Notes: generated by a model not told the origin, from the sequence alone. Shown: positions 24,631 through 33,160, counted from the first letter of the stretch. The stretch is DNA of 50,301 nucleotides from Bacteroidales bacterium (GCA_017412645.1 JAFPWX010000006.1:1-50301), one strand, 5' to 3'. A program made the numbers and translations.

Positions 24631-24885
24631 ATGGCAAACACAGCATCAGCAGAAAAGGCAGTGCGCCAGAATGAGAGGCGCCGCCTGCACAACCGCTACT
24701 ATGCGAAGACCACCCGTAACGCTATCCGGGCAATTCGCACCACTACCGACAAGAAGGCCGCCGAGGCAGATGCCCCCAAGGTCTATGCAATGATCGACAA
24801 GCTCGCAAAGATCGGAGTCATCCACAAGAACAAGGCCTCCAACCTCAAGAGCGGTATCCAGCTTTACATCAACAAGCTGTCGTAA
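24631..24885 (+). CDS. rpsT: 30S ribosomal protein S20
   Basis: An 84-aa basic protein binding the 5' domain of 16S rRNA. It matches S20 along its length: A[20 protein letters not shown] at the start, [10 protein letters not shown], and the ending [21 protein letters not shown]. It stands between two tRNA genes, downstream of the promoter at 24484. Confidence 0.97.
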   Translation: MANTASAEKAVRQNERRRLHNRYYAKTTRNAIRAIRTTTDKKAAEADAPKVYAMIDKLAKIGVIHKNKASNLKSGIQLYINKLS

Positions 24886-24921
24886 TTTAAGGGCGCGGGG
24901 CAGTAGTCCTGCGTTTCTTTT

Positions 24922-24994
24922 CGGGATGTAGCGCAGTTGGTAGCGCACTACGTTCGGGACGTAGGGGTCGCTCGTTCGAGTCGAGTCATCCCGA
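24922..24994 (+). tRNA. tRNA-Pro (CGG)
   Basis: A 73-nt cloverleaf. Acceptor CGGGATG pairs with CATCCCG, D-arm GCGCAGTTGGTAGCGC, anticodon stem CTACG/CGTAG around TTCGGGA gives anticodon CGG, and the T-arm has GTTCGAGTC. CCA is not encoded. A strong terminator follows at once. Confidence 0.95.
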
Positions 24995-24998
24995 CAGC

Positions 24999-25028
24999 AA
25001 AAAAGGAGTTCTTCGGAGCTCCTTTTTT
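24999..25028 (+). terminator. Terminator after tRNA-Pro
   Basis: A 13-bp stem with one G-T pair, AAAAAAGGAGTTC with GAGCTCCTTTTTT around a TTCG loop. The A and T flanks make it able to work in both directions. Confidence 0.88.
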
Positions 25029-25077
25029 CGTAGGGCCCATTGAAGCCCTTGCCCACTGAGGCCCTTGCCCAACGGTT

Positions 25078-25159
25078 CGCCTACGAAAACGGGCGAAAAC
25101 GTAGGCGACCCCCATGAAAAAGAGGTGGTCACTTACGAAAATGGCCAAAAACGTAGGCG
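25078..25159. repeat. Dyad-symmetric element, copy 1 (82 bp)
   Basis: Outer arms CGCCTACG and CGTAGGCG (8 bp), then 21-nt A-tract arms on both sides, then a central stem GACCCCC/GGTGGTC with loop ATGAAAAAGA. Each A-tract arm has the form AAAA-N2-GGC-N-AAAA. The same plan recurs at 25340-25423 and 25444-25525. Confidence 0.75.
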
Positions 25160-25339
25160 AGCCTATTGGCTAGGGGCAGGCGGTCGGCGGCGGCGAGGAG
25201 GGTCCCCCCAACAACCCCCCGCAGCTGCCGCCGGGTACCGCCAGCAGGCCGGCCGGCGTATTTGCCGGCCTGCGGTGCCCCCCTCTCCTGCGATGCCGCC
25301 CTCTCCTGCGGTGCCTTCCTACTGGCTTCCCTCGGTGGT
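25160..25339. other. GC-rich spacer with a hairpin and short tandem repeats
   Basis: It contains a 10-bp perfect stem GCAGGCCGGC/GCCGGCCTGC with a 10-nt loop (25244-25273) and two near-identical copies of CCCTCTCCTGCGATGCC (about 25281-25316). Open frames across it are low-complexity and unlike proteins, so I call no gene. Confidence 0.6.
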
Positions 25340-25423
25340 GCCCTTGCAAAAATGGCCGAAATCGTCAGACCCCCATCCAAAAATCGAGGGGGGTCTTGCG
25401 AAAAACGCCAAAAACGTCAGGGC
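25340..25423. repeat. Dyad-symmetric element, copy 2 (84 bp)
   Basis: Outer pairing GCCCT/AGGGC, 20-nt A-tract arms on both sides (AAAAATGGCCGAAA and GAAAAACGCCAAAAA), and a perfect central stem GACCCCC/GGGGGTC (25368-25395) with an A5-containing loop. Confidence 0.75.
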
Positions 25424-25443
25424 AACTGCCAAACAGAGAGGCC

Positions 25444-25525
25444 AACCGTCAAAAACCGCCAAAAATGAAGGTATCCCCCCGAAAAATCAGGGGGATACCG
25501 ACAAAAAAGCCTCAAAATGACGGTT
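25444..25525. repeat. Dyad-symmetric element, copy 3 (82 bp)
   Basis: Outer arms AACCGTCA and TGACGGTT, 18-nt A-tract arms on both sides, and a perfect 10-bp central stem GGTATCCCCC/GGGGGATACC (25470-25499) with loop CGAAAAATCA. The central hairpin could also help end transcription of the porin gene. Confidence 0.75.
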
Positions 25526-25638
25526 AGGTGCCAGCGGCCAGAGGTGGCGGAAGCGAAATCGGCCGAAAATGCGTCCGCACCTATGACCGCGGCGGCGCAA
25601 AGCCTAAGCCAGGCCGGGTCCCAACCCAAGCCAGGCCC

Positions 25639-26706
25639 TTACCAGCGGACGTAGGTCTGGAACCAGATCTCGTTATAGCCGGGATTGGGCAGGAGCTGGT
25701 TCTCGTGGCGACGGTACTCGAGCTGGAAGTTCACGTTCTTGTGGAGACGGAAGTTCACAGCGGTGGAGTACATGTCGTGGCTGGTGGCAGAGGTTGCACC
25801 CTCACGGAACTCATCCCACTTCACAAAGACCTTAAGCCAATCGTAGAGAGGCACACCAACGGTCACATAAAGTGCATCGGAACCCACGTAATTCGGCCTG
25901 CCGGCATCCAGAATCTGCTGCTTTTCGCCGAAAACAGCTGTCGCATACTCAGCACGGACGGTCCAGTTGTCGCGGTCGAATTTGGCGCCTGCGCTTATAC
26001 GCCTGCGGGCGAATTCATCTCCGGAGGCATTCACCCAGCTACCCTTCCATCCGAAAGCACCTATATAGAGTCCCTTGATGGGCTGTACCTGGATGGTTCC
26101 GATGATGTCCTTTTCCTTGTTGGCGTCTACGGCGTTGATGCCCTGGCCGTTCCAGACACCCAGCTGGTAGTGGATCAGGCGGTATCCGTCTTCACCACCC
26201 ATGGGGATGAGGTCGCCCTGCACCTGGATACCCTGGTCGCGACCACCCATGTTGGCTTCGCCAAGACGGTCGCCCATTCCTGCGAATTTCTTTACCAGGA
26301 AAGAGAAGTCGCCGACACCCAAATCCCAGGGATTCATGGGATTCTCGAAGGTGAAAGCCCTTTTGAACTGACCTATCTTCACGGAGAACTCCTTGTACTT
26401 GACCCACTCGAGGAAGTAGTCCTTCACATGCGGAGTGCCGGAAGCGAACTGAATCTGAACACGGTATTTGAAATCATTGAAGATGGTGCCATCCATATAT
26501 GCACGGACGAGCCTGCATCCGAAACCAGGACCGTCATTGGCGCCTGCGAGATCGGAATACTTATAGGAACCGATGAAGTAGGCACCCAACTTGGGAGTGC
26601 TCATGAAGCCGGTCTGCTTGTAACCGTAATCGGAGGGAGTTGCTTCCTGCGCAAGAGCGCCAAGAGTCAGCATCGAAAGAGCCAGAACTGCAAATAGCTT
26701 TTTCAT
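25639..26706 (-). CDS. Phosphate-selective porin O/P-like outer-membrane protein
   Basis: A 355-aa outer-membrane beta-barrel. The signal peptide ends near residue 19 (LTLGALAQ); the body shows alternating strands with many Tyr and Trp, and the last residues FQTYVRW end in an aromatic residue as recognised by the Bam complex. Blocks such as FNDFKYRVQIQFASG, VKIGQFKRAFTFENPMNP and GRDQGIQVQGDL fit the porin O/P (PF07396) family. It follows the DASS transporter gene by 39 nt with a small hairpin between, so it may be the outer-membrane entry for the same anionic substrates; phosphate selectivity is not proven by sequence. Confidence 0.88.
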   Translation of the reverse strand: MKKLFAVLALSMLTLGALAQEATPSDYGYKQTGFMSTPKLGAYFIGSYKYSDLAGANDGPGFGCRLVRAYMDGTIFNDFKYRVQIQFASGTPHVKDYFLEWVKYKEFSVKIGQFKRAFTFENPMNPWDLGVGDFSFLVKKFAGMGDRLGEANMGGRDQGIQVQGDLIPMGGEDGYRLIHYQLGVWNGQGINAVDANKEKDIIGTIQVQPIKGLYIGAFGWKGSWVNASGDEFARRRISAGAKFDRDNWTVRAEYATAVFGEKQQILDAGRPNYVGSDALYVTVGVPLYDWLKVFVKWDEFREGATSATSHDMYSTAVNFRLHKNVNFQLEYRRHENQLLPNPGYNEIWFQTYVRW

Positions 26707-26720
26707 AATTATAAAGTGAA

Positions 26721-26738
26721 GCCCGACCGGAGCCGGGC
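26721..26738 (-). terminator. Weak hairpin between transporter and porin genes
   Basis: GCCCG pairs with CGGGC around an 8-nt loop that itself holds CCGG. On the minus strand it is followed by TTCACTTTAT, not a clean T-run, so it may slow or process the transcript rather than end it. Confidence 0.35.
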
Positions 26739-26745
26739 AAGGTTA

Positions 26746-28194
26746 TTATACGAACGGGAAAATCTTGGTGAGCCAGAAGAATCCGAAGATGAATCCTACC
26801 ACACCGATGATGATGCCCACCTTGGACATATCCTTGGTATCCACAAGACCGGTGGAAGATGCGATTGCATTCGGAGGAGTGGAGATCGGGAAGCACATGG
26901 CGATGGAGGCGCACACTGCGATGAAGGTGATCATGGCCTTGGTGCCGCCGAGAGCCATGAATGCGGCATTGTTGGCGGCAGCCGGATCCGCCATACCCTC
27001 CGCCACTACTATGAGGATAGGTATGAGCAGGGCTGCGGTAGCGGAATTACTGATGAAGTTGGAAAGGAAGTAGCACACCAGGCCGGCAATCACGAGTACC
27101 AGCACGACCGACATGCTGCCGAACGGGATGGCCTCGATGAGAACCTTTGCCAGACCGGTGCCCTGCAGCGCGGTGCCGAGGGCAAATCCTCCCGCCACCA
27201 ACCAGAGCACGCTCCAGTTGATCTTCTTGATGTCTTCCTTATCGAAGATGCCAAGCATGGTGAGAACTGCCAGAGGCACGAGAGCTACCACGTTGGAGTT
27301 GATCTTGTGAACCTGCTCGGTCATCCACAGGAGGATGGTCCCAAGGAACACTATCCACACGGTATAGTACTTCCAGTCCTTGGCCTTCTTGTTCTCAGGG
27401 ATTTCCAGTACGACCTCCTTGGCCTTGAAGGGGAAGAAGATCTGGAGGAGCACCCATGCGAACGCTATCATGATGATCACGTAGGGAACCATGTGCAGCA
27501 TCCATGAGCCGAAGCTGATGTCGGCGCCGGCCTCGGCCAGGAACTTCACGGCAGTGGCGTTCGGAGGCGTGCCTATGGGAGTGCCGATACCGCCGATGTT
27601 GGCGGCGATGGGGATGGCGAGAGCCAGGCCGACGCGGCCGCGGTCGTCCTTCGGAAGCACCGACAGCACGGGTGCAAGGAAGGCCAGCATCATGGCGGCG
27701 GTGGCGGTATTGCTCATGAACATCGAGAAGATGCTGATGACGATGAGGAAGCCCAGCAGCACGGCACGCGGCTTCTTGCCGAAGGGGGCCAGGAGCACGC
27801 GGGCAAGGGTGACGTCGAGGCCGTATTTCTCGGCCACGATGGCGAGCACGAAGCCGCCCAGGAAAAGCATCACGACCGGATCCGCGAAGGAGGCCATGAG
27901 GTCTTTATAATTCACCAGCTTGCCTGCCTCGGGGGTGCAGAGGAATCCTAATCCCTTGTTGGACACCATTAGCAGGGCCATTACGATGACCAGCAGCGAA
28001 GTGGTCCAGTTGGGAATAATCTCGAATATCCACATGAGGGCCGCGAAGACAAAGAGCGCGATAACCCTCTGCTGGGTGGCCGTGAGCGCAGCTATTCCGA
28101 AGAAAGAAGTGGGCACAGCCAGAAGGAACACTGTGATGATCAGCACGATTGGCAGAAGAACACAGAGTTTTAGGTTCAGTTTACGCTTTTCCAT
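26746..28194 (-). CDS. DASS-family sodium-coupled dicarboxylate transporter
   Basis: A 482-aa inner-membrane protein with about a dozen hydrophobic helices, of the SLC13/DASS family that imports succinate, fumarate or malate with sodium. The two inverted-repeat signature pairs are visible: SNTATAAMML with PIGTPPNATA, and SNSATAALLI with STPPNAIAS, which form the sodium and carboxylate sites. The ATG at 28194 is preferred over an upstream TTG. The gene is preceded by a -7 element and by a hairpin at 28214-28247. It lies downstream of gdhA and korBA, consistent with use of C4/C5 dicarboxylates. Confidence 0.92.
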   Translation of the reverse strand: MEKRKLNLKLCVLLPIVLIITVFLLAVPTSFFGIAALTATQQRVIALFVFAALMWIFEIIPNWTTSLLVIVMALLMVSNKGLGFLCTPEAGKLVNYKDLMASFADPVVMLFLGGFVLAIVAEKYGLDVTLARVLLAPFGKKPRAVLLGFLIVISIFSMFMSNTATAAMMLAFLAPVLSVLPKDDRGRVGLALAIPIAANIGGIGTPIGTPPNATAVKFLAEAGADISFGSWMLHMVPYVIIMIAFAWVLLQIFFPFKAKEVVLEIPENKKAKDWKYYTVWIVFLGTILLWMTEQVHKINSNVVALVPLAVLTMLGIFDKEDIKKINWSVLWLVAGGFALGTALQGTGLAKVLIEAIPFGSMSVVLVLVIAGLVCYFLSNFISNSATAALLIPILIVVAEGMADPAAANNAAFMALGGTKAMITFIAVCASIAMCFPISTPPNAIASSTGLVDTKDMSKVGIIIGVVGFIFGFFWLTKIFPFV

Positions 28195-28213
28195 ATTGAG
28201 GATTTGTATATGC

Positions 28214-28247
28214 AAAAAAGTAGTCGCCTTCCGGAGAAAGCGACTAC
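28214..28247 (-). terminator. Terminator of gdhA, or attenuator of the transporter gene
   Basis: On the minus strand GTAGTCGC pairs with GCGACTAC around a CCGGA-containing loop, followed by TTTTTT. It is 37 nt after the gdhA stop and 19 nt before the transporter ATG. Confidence 0.8.
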
Positions 28248-28254
28248 AAATGTA
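28247..28254 (-). promoter_or_regulatory. -7 element of the transporter gene
   Basis: TACATTTG fits TAnnTTTG. It abuts the hairpin at 28214-28247, so a transcript started here would begin with that hairpin. No -33 element seen. Confidence 0.5.
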
Positions 28255-28283
28255 GCAATAATTTCGGACCTGCGGATTGTCTT

Positions 28284-29630
28284 TTAGACAATACCTTCCT
28301 CCATCATGGCGGTTGCGACCTTCATGAAGCCTGCGATGTTGGCGCCCTTCACGTAGTCAACCTTACCGTCAGCCTGAGTGCCGTACTTGACGCACTGCTC
28401 ATGGATGGCGGACATGATGTGATGAAGCCTTTCGTCCACCTCGGCTGCAGTCCAACTGATGTGTTCGGCGTTCTGGGTCATTTCAAGACCAGAAGTCGCC
28501 ACACCGCCTGCGTTCACTGCCTTGCCGGGAGCGAAGAGCATGCCGCCTTCGTGCTGCATCCAGTGGATGGCGTCGGCCTGGCAGCCCATGTTGGAGATTT
28601 CGAACACTGCCCAGCAGCCGTTCGCCTTGAGTTCCTTGGCGTCGGCAAGGCTGAGTTCGTTCTGGAATGCGCTCGGGAAAGCGATGTCCACGGGAACGCT
28701 CCAGCTCTTCTTGCCAGCGGTGAACTTGGTCGCTGCGGGATACTTGACTGCCATGTCCTCAACCTTATTACGGTTGGAGGCGCGCATTTCAAGCATGTAG
28801 TCGATCATCTCGTCGGTGATTCCGTCAGGAATCTCGCAGACGCCGTCGGGGCCGCTGATAGCCACGACCTTGGCGCCGAGCTGCTTTGCCTTCTTGGCGG
28901 CGCCCCATGCCACGTTGCCGAAGCCGGAGAGGGAGACGCGCTGGCCCTTGAGGCTCTTGCCTATCTTCTCGAGTGCGAGCTGGGCGAAGTAAAGTGCGCC
29001 GTAGCCGGTTGCCTCGGGACGAAGGATGCTGCCGCCCCAGGTCATGCCCTTGCCGGTGAGAACACCGGTGTTGTACTGACGGGCGAGCTTGCGGTACATG
29101 CCGTCGAGGAAGCCGATTTCGCGGCCACCAACGCCCACGTCGCCGGCGGGAACGTCCTCGTCGGGACCGATGCAGTGCCAGAGCTCAAGCATGAAGGCCT
29201 GGCAGAAGCGCATGATTTCGTCGTTGCTCTTGCCCACGGGGTCGAAGTCGGAGCCGCCCTTGCCGCCGCCCATCGGGAGGGTGGTGAGGGCATTCTTGAA
29301 GGTCTGCTCGAAGCCGAGGAACTTGAGCATGGACGGGGTTACCGCCTTATGGAAACGGAGGCCTCCCTTGTAGGGACCGATGGCGCTGTTGAACTGGACG
29401 CGGTAGCCGAGGTTGGTCTGAACCTGGCCCTTGTCGTCCACCCAGGTGACGCGGAAGGTGTAGATGCGGTCGGGTTCGACCATGCGCTCTACGATCTTAG
29501 CCTGCTCGAATTCGGGATGCTGATTGTACACTTCCTCGATGCTTTCGAGGACTTCCTGCACAGCCTGCAGATACTCGCTTTCTCCAGGATGCTTTGCCTG
29601 GAGCATAGCCATGATTTCGTTGGTTTTCAT
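28284..29630 (-). CDS. gdhA: Glutamate dehydrogenase, NADP-type
   Basis: Interconverts 2-oxoglutarate plus ammonia and glutamate; the main ammonia entry in many Bacteroidales. The 448-aa length matches the hexameric small-subunit class. Substrate residues lie in GPYKGGLRFH and PMGGGKGGSDFDP (catalytic Lys), with the GVGGREIGF segment and the nucleotide site GFGNVAWGAAKKA. It starts 24 nt after korB, whose product handles the same 2-oxoglutarate, so the two form a carbon-nitrogen junction. Confidence 0.97.
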   Translation of the reverse strand: MKTNEIMAMLQAKHPGESEYLQAVQEVLESIEEVYNQHPEFEQAKIVERMVEPDRIYTFRVTWVDDKGQVQTNLGYRVQFNSAIGPYKGGLRFHKAVTPSMLKFLGFEQTFKNALTTLPMGGGKGGSDFDPVGKSNDEIMRFCQAFMLELWHCIGPDEDVPAGDVGVGGREIGFLDGMYRKLARQYNTGVLTGKGMTWGGSILRPEATGYGALYFAQLALEKIGKSLKGQRVSLSGFGNVAWGAAKKAKQLGAKVVAISGPDGVCEIPDGITDEMIDYMLEMRASNRNKVEDMAVKYPAATKFTAGKKSWSVPVDIAFPSAFQNELSLADAKELKANGCWAVFEISNMGCQADAIHWMQHEGGMLFAPGKAVNAGGVATSGLEMTQNAEHISWTAAEVDERLHHIMSAIHEQCVKYGTQADGKVDYVKGANIAGFMKVATAMMEEGIV

Positions 29631-29654
29631 TGTGTTATTAAAAGGTTTATGTGG

Positions 29655-30674
29655 TTATTTAACTTCCCATGTGCTGCCGCTGCGAAGCAGTTCGTCCACG
29701 GAGTGGATACGGGCCTTCGCGGTGACTTCCGCCACCTGGTCGGTAACGCCGTCGTCATAGGTGAGGTCGCGCACGTCGCGGATGACGCCGAGGGCTACCG
29801 GGAAATCCGGATACTTCATGTCGGCCAGCATCATCTGCACGCCCGCGTTCAGGCAGTGGGCGTCGTGCACCAGGATGTCGTCCATGGTGTAGCCGTCCTG
29901 TCCTATGGTTACGACCTTGAGGCCCATGCCGTCGAGCACGAGACCCTTGTCGCGGTTCTTGCCGAATATCATCTTCTCGCCGTGGCGGAGCACGATGGTA
30001 CGGTCGGCGCGCCACTCCGGATCGGAGATGTCGCGATGGGCGCCGTCGTTGAAGATCACGCAGTTGGTGAGCATCTCCATCACGGAGGTGCCGTCGTGAT
30101 CCACCGCAGCGGTCATGATCTCCTGGTTCAGGGCCAGCTCCACGTCGAGGCTCCTTGCGAAGAAGGTTCCCTTTGCGCCCAGCACGAGGCTACCCGGATT
30201 GAATGGGTGCTCCACAGTGCCGTATGGGCTGGTCTTGGTGATGGCTCCGAACTTGGAGGTGGGAGAATACTGCCCCTTGGTTAGACCGTAGATCTGGTTG
30301 TTGAAGAGGAGTATGTTTATGTCGATGTTACGGCGTATCGCGTGGATGAAGTGGTTGCCTCCAATAGCGAGGGCGTCACCATCGCCGCAGGCCTGCCATA
30401 CGCGAAGATAGGGGTTGGCGACCTTGATACCGGTGGAGATGGCGGTTGCCCTTCCGTGGATGGAATGGAAGCCGTAGGTCTCCATGTAATAGGGCAGACG
30501 GGACGAGCAGCCTATGCCGCTCACCACAACATAACGTTCCTTGCCGTAGCCGTGTGCTTCAGCAGCTACCGGGAGAGCCCTCTGAAGGGCGGCAAGCACG
30601 GCGTGATCGCCGCATCCCGGGCACCAGCGGACTTCCTGGTCCGACTTGAAATCCTTGAATGATAGTGTTGCCAT
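29655..30674 (-). CDS. korB: 2-oxoglutarate:ferredoxin oxidoreductase, beta subunit
   Basis: The thiamine diphosphate subunit of an oxygen-sensitive 2-oxoacid:ferredoxin oxidoreductase. It has 339 aa with cluster Cys in WCPGCGDH (18 and 21) and SGIGCSS, and the ThDP/magnesium motif GDGDALAIGGNHFIHAIRRN. The length and GLTKGQYSPT segment fit KorB rather than pyruvate enzymes. The start is 3 nt after korA, forming a tight pair. The enzyme makes succinyl-CoA oxidatively or fixes CO2 in reverse. Confidence 0.95.
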   Translation of the reverse strand: MATLSFKDFKSDQEVRWCPGCGDHAVLAALQRALPVAAEAHGYGKERYVVVSGIGCSSRLPYYMETYGFHSIHGRATAISTGIKVANPYLRVWQACGDGDALAIGGNHFIHAIRRNIDINILLFNNQIYGLTKGQYSPTSKFGAITKTSPYGTVEHPFNPGSLVLGAKGTFFARSLDVELALNQEIMTAAVDHDGTSVMEMLTNCVIFNDGAHRDISDPEWRADRTIVLRHGEKMIFGKNRDKGLVLDGMGLKVVTIGQDGYTMDDILVHDAHCLNAGVQMMLADMKYPDFPVALGVIRDVRDLTYDDGVTDQVAEVTAKARIHSVDELLRSGSTWEVK

Positions 30675-30677
30675 TGT

Positions 30678-32519
30678 CTAAATCTCCCTGTTAATTGCTT
30701 CTACAAGTTCATTCACGAGGAACGGCTGTCCCTGCACCTTGCCCATCGAGACGATGTTGGCCTTCGGGAAGAGTCCGCGCAGATATCGGGCGAACTGGCC
30801 GGAGTTGAGTTCGCACACCAGCACGGTGTCGAAGCTCTCCAGCACCTTCTGGGTGTTGCGGGGAACAGGCATCACATAGTCGAAGTGGGCGCGGGAAACT
30901 GTCTTGCCCGCCTCGCGCACTTCGTTCACTGCGGAGAGAATGTGGCCCATGGTGCCGCCCCAGCCCACTACGAGGAGCTTTCCGGAGGCGGGACCGTCGA
31001 CGGCCAGTTCAGGGATGAAATCGGCAATCTTCTGCACCTTCGCGGCCCTTTCATCCACCATCAGCTGATGGTTGGCGGGGTCGGAGGAGAGCACGCCGGC
31101 GTGATTCTTTTCCAGACCGCCGACGCGGTGTTCGAAGCCCTTGCGGCCGGGGATAGCCCAGCGGCGCACGAGGGTTTCCGGGTCACGCTCGAAGGGATGG
31201 AACTTGCCGTCGGCGCCGAGTTCGGTGGCGAAGGGCGGCTTGATTTCCGGATAATCGGCCATCGAGGGGATGCGCCAGGGTTCGCTGCCGTTGCCAAGGA
31301 AGCCTTCGCTCAGGAGGATGACGGGAGTCATGTGCTCAACTGCGATCTTGGCGGCATTGAAGGCTGCGTCGAAGCAGTCGCCCGGAGAATGGGCTGCCAC
31401 GATGGGTATGGGGCACTCGCCGTTGCGGCCGTAAAGGGCCTGGTCGAGGTCGGTCTGTTCAGTCTTGGTGGGGATACCGGTAGACGGGCCCGCACGCTGC
31501 ACATCCACTATCACGAGTGGCAGTTCGGTCATCACTGCAAGGCCGAGGGCTTCGCTCTTGAGCGAGAGGCCGGGGCCGGAAGTGGTGGTAACGGCCAGGC
31601 TGCCGGCGTATGCAGCACCTATTGCCGTGCAGATGCCGGCGATTTCGTCTTCCGCCTGCAGAGTCTTGGCGCCAAGGTATTTGTGGATTGCCAGCTCTTC
31701 CAGGATGGCGGTAGCCGGGGTGATGGGATAGGAGCCGCAGAAGAGGGGCAGGCCGCTCTTCTCGCTGGCTGCCAGCAGACCCCATGCCGTGGCCTGGTTG
31801 CCGGTGATGTTACGGTAGAGGCCGGGCTTCGGCTTTGCCGGCGCCACATGGTAGGTATTGGCCACCATCTGGAGGTTCGCGGCGTAGTTGAAGCCGTCTT
31901 TCAGAACCTTCTGGTTGGGGGCAATGACCTCGGGGTGCTTCTTCGCGAACTTCTTTTCCAGATAGTCCAGGATGTAGTCGAGCGGGCGCTCGAAGATGAA
32001 GCAGGCCATGCCGAGGGTGAACATGTTCTTGCACTTGTCCACCGCCTTCTTGTCCATACCGCTCTCCTTCAGGCTTTCTTCGGTGAGAGTGGTGATGGGG
32101 GCGACGATGAGATTACGGTCTTCCACTCCGAGTTCCGCGAAGGGGTTGTCGGTTTTGAAACCGGCCTTCTGCATGAGAGCCTCGGTGAAGGAGTCGGAGT
32201 CTACCAGGATGCTGGCTGTGCGCTTGCACCACTTGGCGTTGGCCTTGAGAGCCGCCGGGTTCATGGCGACAAGCATGTCGCAGAAGTCTCCGGGAGTGTT
32301 CACGTCGGAACTGCCTATGTGCACCTGGAAACCGGAAACGCCGGATACAGTGCCGTGAGGGGCGCGTATCTCGGCGGGATAGTCCGGGAAAGTAGAAAGG
32401 GAATTGCCAAGAAGGGCTGAGGTATTGGCAAAAAGAGTTCCGGTGAGCTGCATGCCGTCACCGGAATCTCCTGCAAACCTTATCACAACATCTTTGGCAT
32501 CGATTACCTTATGTTGCAT
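30678..32519 (-). CDS. korA: 2-oxoglutarate:ferredoxin oxidoreductase, gamma-alpha fusion subunit
   Basis: A 613-aa subunit joining the gamma domain (1-190, FAGDSGDGMQLTGTLF at the start) and the alpha domain (from about 220, GNQATAWGLLAASEKSGLPLFCGSYPITPAT), the usual Bacteroidota arrangement. It binds substrate with KorB and passes electrons to ferredoxin. It precedes korB by 3 nt and is followed by gdhA. It starts 38 nt after the skp stop; I see no convincing promoter in that gap, so transcription may come from upstream. Confidence 0.95.
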   Translation of the reverse strand: MQHKVIDAKDVVIRFAGDSGDGMQLTGTLFANTSALLGNSLSTFPDYPAEIRAPHGTVSGVSGFQVHIGSSDVNTPGDFCDMLVAMNPAALKANAKWCKRTASILVDSDSFTEALMQKAGFKTDNPFAELGVEDRNLIVAPITTLTEESLKESGMDKKAVDKCKNMFTLGMACFIFERPLDYILDYLEKKFAKKHPEVIAPNQKVLKDGFNYAANLQMVANTYHVAPAKPKPGLYRNITGNQATAWGLLAASEKSGLPLFCGSYPITPATAILEELAIHKYLGAKTLQAEDEIAGICTAIGAAYAGSLAVTTTSGPGLSLKSEALGLAVMTELPLVIVDVQRAGPSTGIPTKTEQTDLDQALYGRNGECPIPIVAAHSPGDCFDAAFNAAKIAVEHMTPVILLSEGFLGNGSEPWRIPSMADYPEIKPPFATELGADGKFHPFERDPETLVRRWAIPGRKGFEHRVGGLEKNHAGVLSSDPANHQLMVDERAAKVQKIADFIPELAVDGPASGKLLVVGWGGTMGHILSAVNEVREAGKTVSRAHFDYVMPVPRNTQKVLESFDTVLVCELNSGQFARYLRGLFPKANIVSMGKVQGQPFLVNELVEAINREI

Positions 32520-32557
32520 TATAGTTTAGGTATGTAACTGGTTATTAGTTTTGAATT

Positions 32558-33121
32558 TTACTGTTGTGTTGCCTGAGCCTGGGCCTGAAGTTCAGCCTGG
32601 AGGCTTTCGAGGGTGCGGTCTTCCGCTATGCCAAGGTCCTTGCGGGCGATGGGAGTGAGGTCGGTACTCTGGGTGTCGTCGATGAAGAGGATGCTCTGAC
32701 GGTCGAAGACATATACGTAACCACCTTCCTTGGCGAGCTTGCTAACGGCTTCCTGTGCCTTCTGGTAGATGGGAGCCATGAGCTGCTCCTGCTGCTGCTG
32801 GAGTTCCTGCTGGATATTCTGGTAGAATTCCTGGGCGCGGCGGTTCAGGTCCGTGAGCTCCTTTTCCTTGCTTTCGCGGATGGCGGGGCTCCAGGTGGAT
32901 ACCTTCTGCTCGTACTGGGTGTACTTGTTGTTGATTTCTTCCTGCATGGCCTGGAGGGTTTCCTGAGCCTCTTTGCTGGAAGCGGCCATGGTGGCACGGG
33001 CCTGGTCGGCCTCGGGCATGAGCTGGACGAGTTCGGAGAAGTTCACATGGGCGAACTTGGGCTGAGCCTGGAGGACGAAACCTGCCAGAATTGCCACAGC
33101 TGCGAGAACGATCTTTTTCAT
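32558..33121 (-). CDS. skp: OmpH/Skp-family periplasmic chaperone
   Basis: A 187-aa protein with a signal peptide (to LQAQ, residue 20) and a long Gln- and Glu-rich coiled-coil (about 60-130) typical of Skp, which carries unfolded outer-membrane proteins. The family opening FAHVNFSELVQLMPE and the ending VYVFDRQSILFID are present. It follows bamA, its functional partner, and has its own promoter at 33161-33192. A second Skp-like protein is encoded at 38150-38761. Confidence 0.93.
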   Translation of the reverse strand: MKKIVLAAVAILAGFVLQAQPKFAHVNFSELVQLMPEADQARATMAASSKEAQETLQAMQEEINNKYTQYEQKVSTWSPAIRESKEKELTDLNRRAQEFYQNIQQELQQQQEQLMAPIYQKAQEAVSKLAKEGGYVYVFDRQSILFIDDTQSTDLTPIARKDLGIAEDRTLESLQAELQAQAQATQQ

Positions 33122-33160
33122 ATTTTCAAGTGTTTGTTTTCAGTTATTATTATAATGATG

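Noticed and set aside
25078-25525. CRISPR array or a short protein-coding region across the rpsT-porin gap
   Set aside because: Spacing is irregular, copies are symmetric structures rather than repeat-spacer units, and frames over it are low-complexity in every phase.
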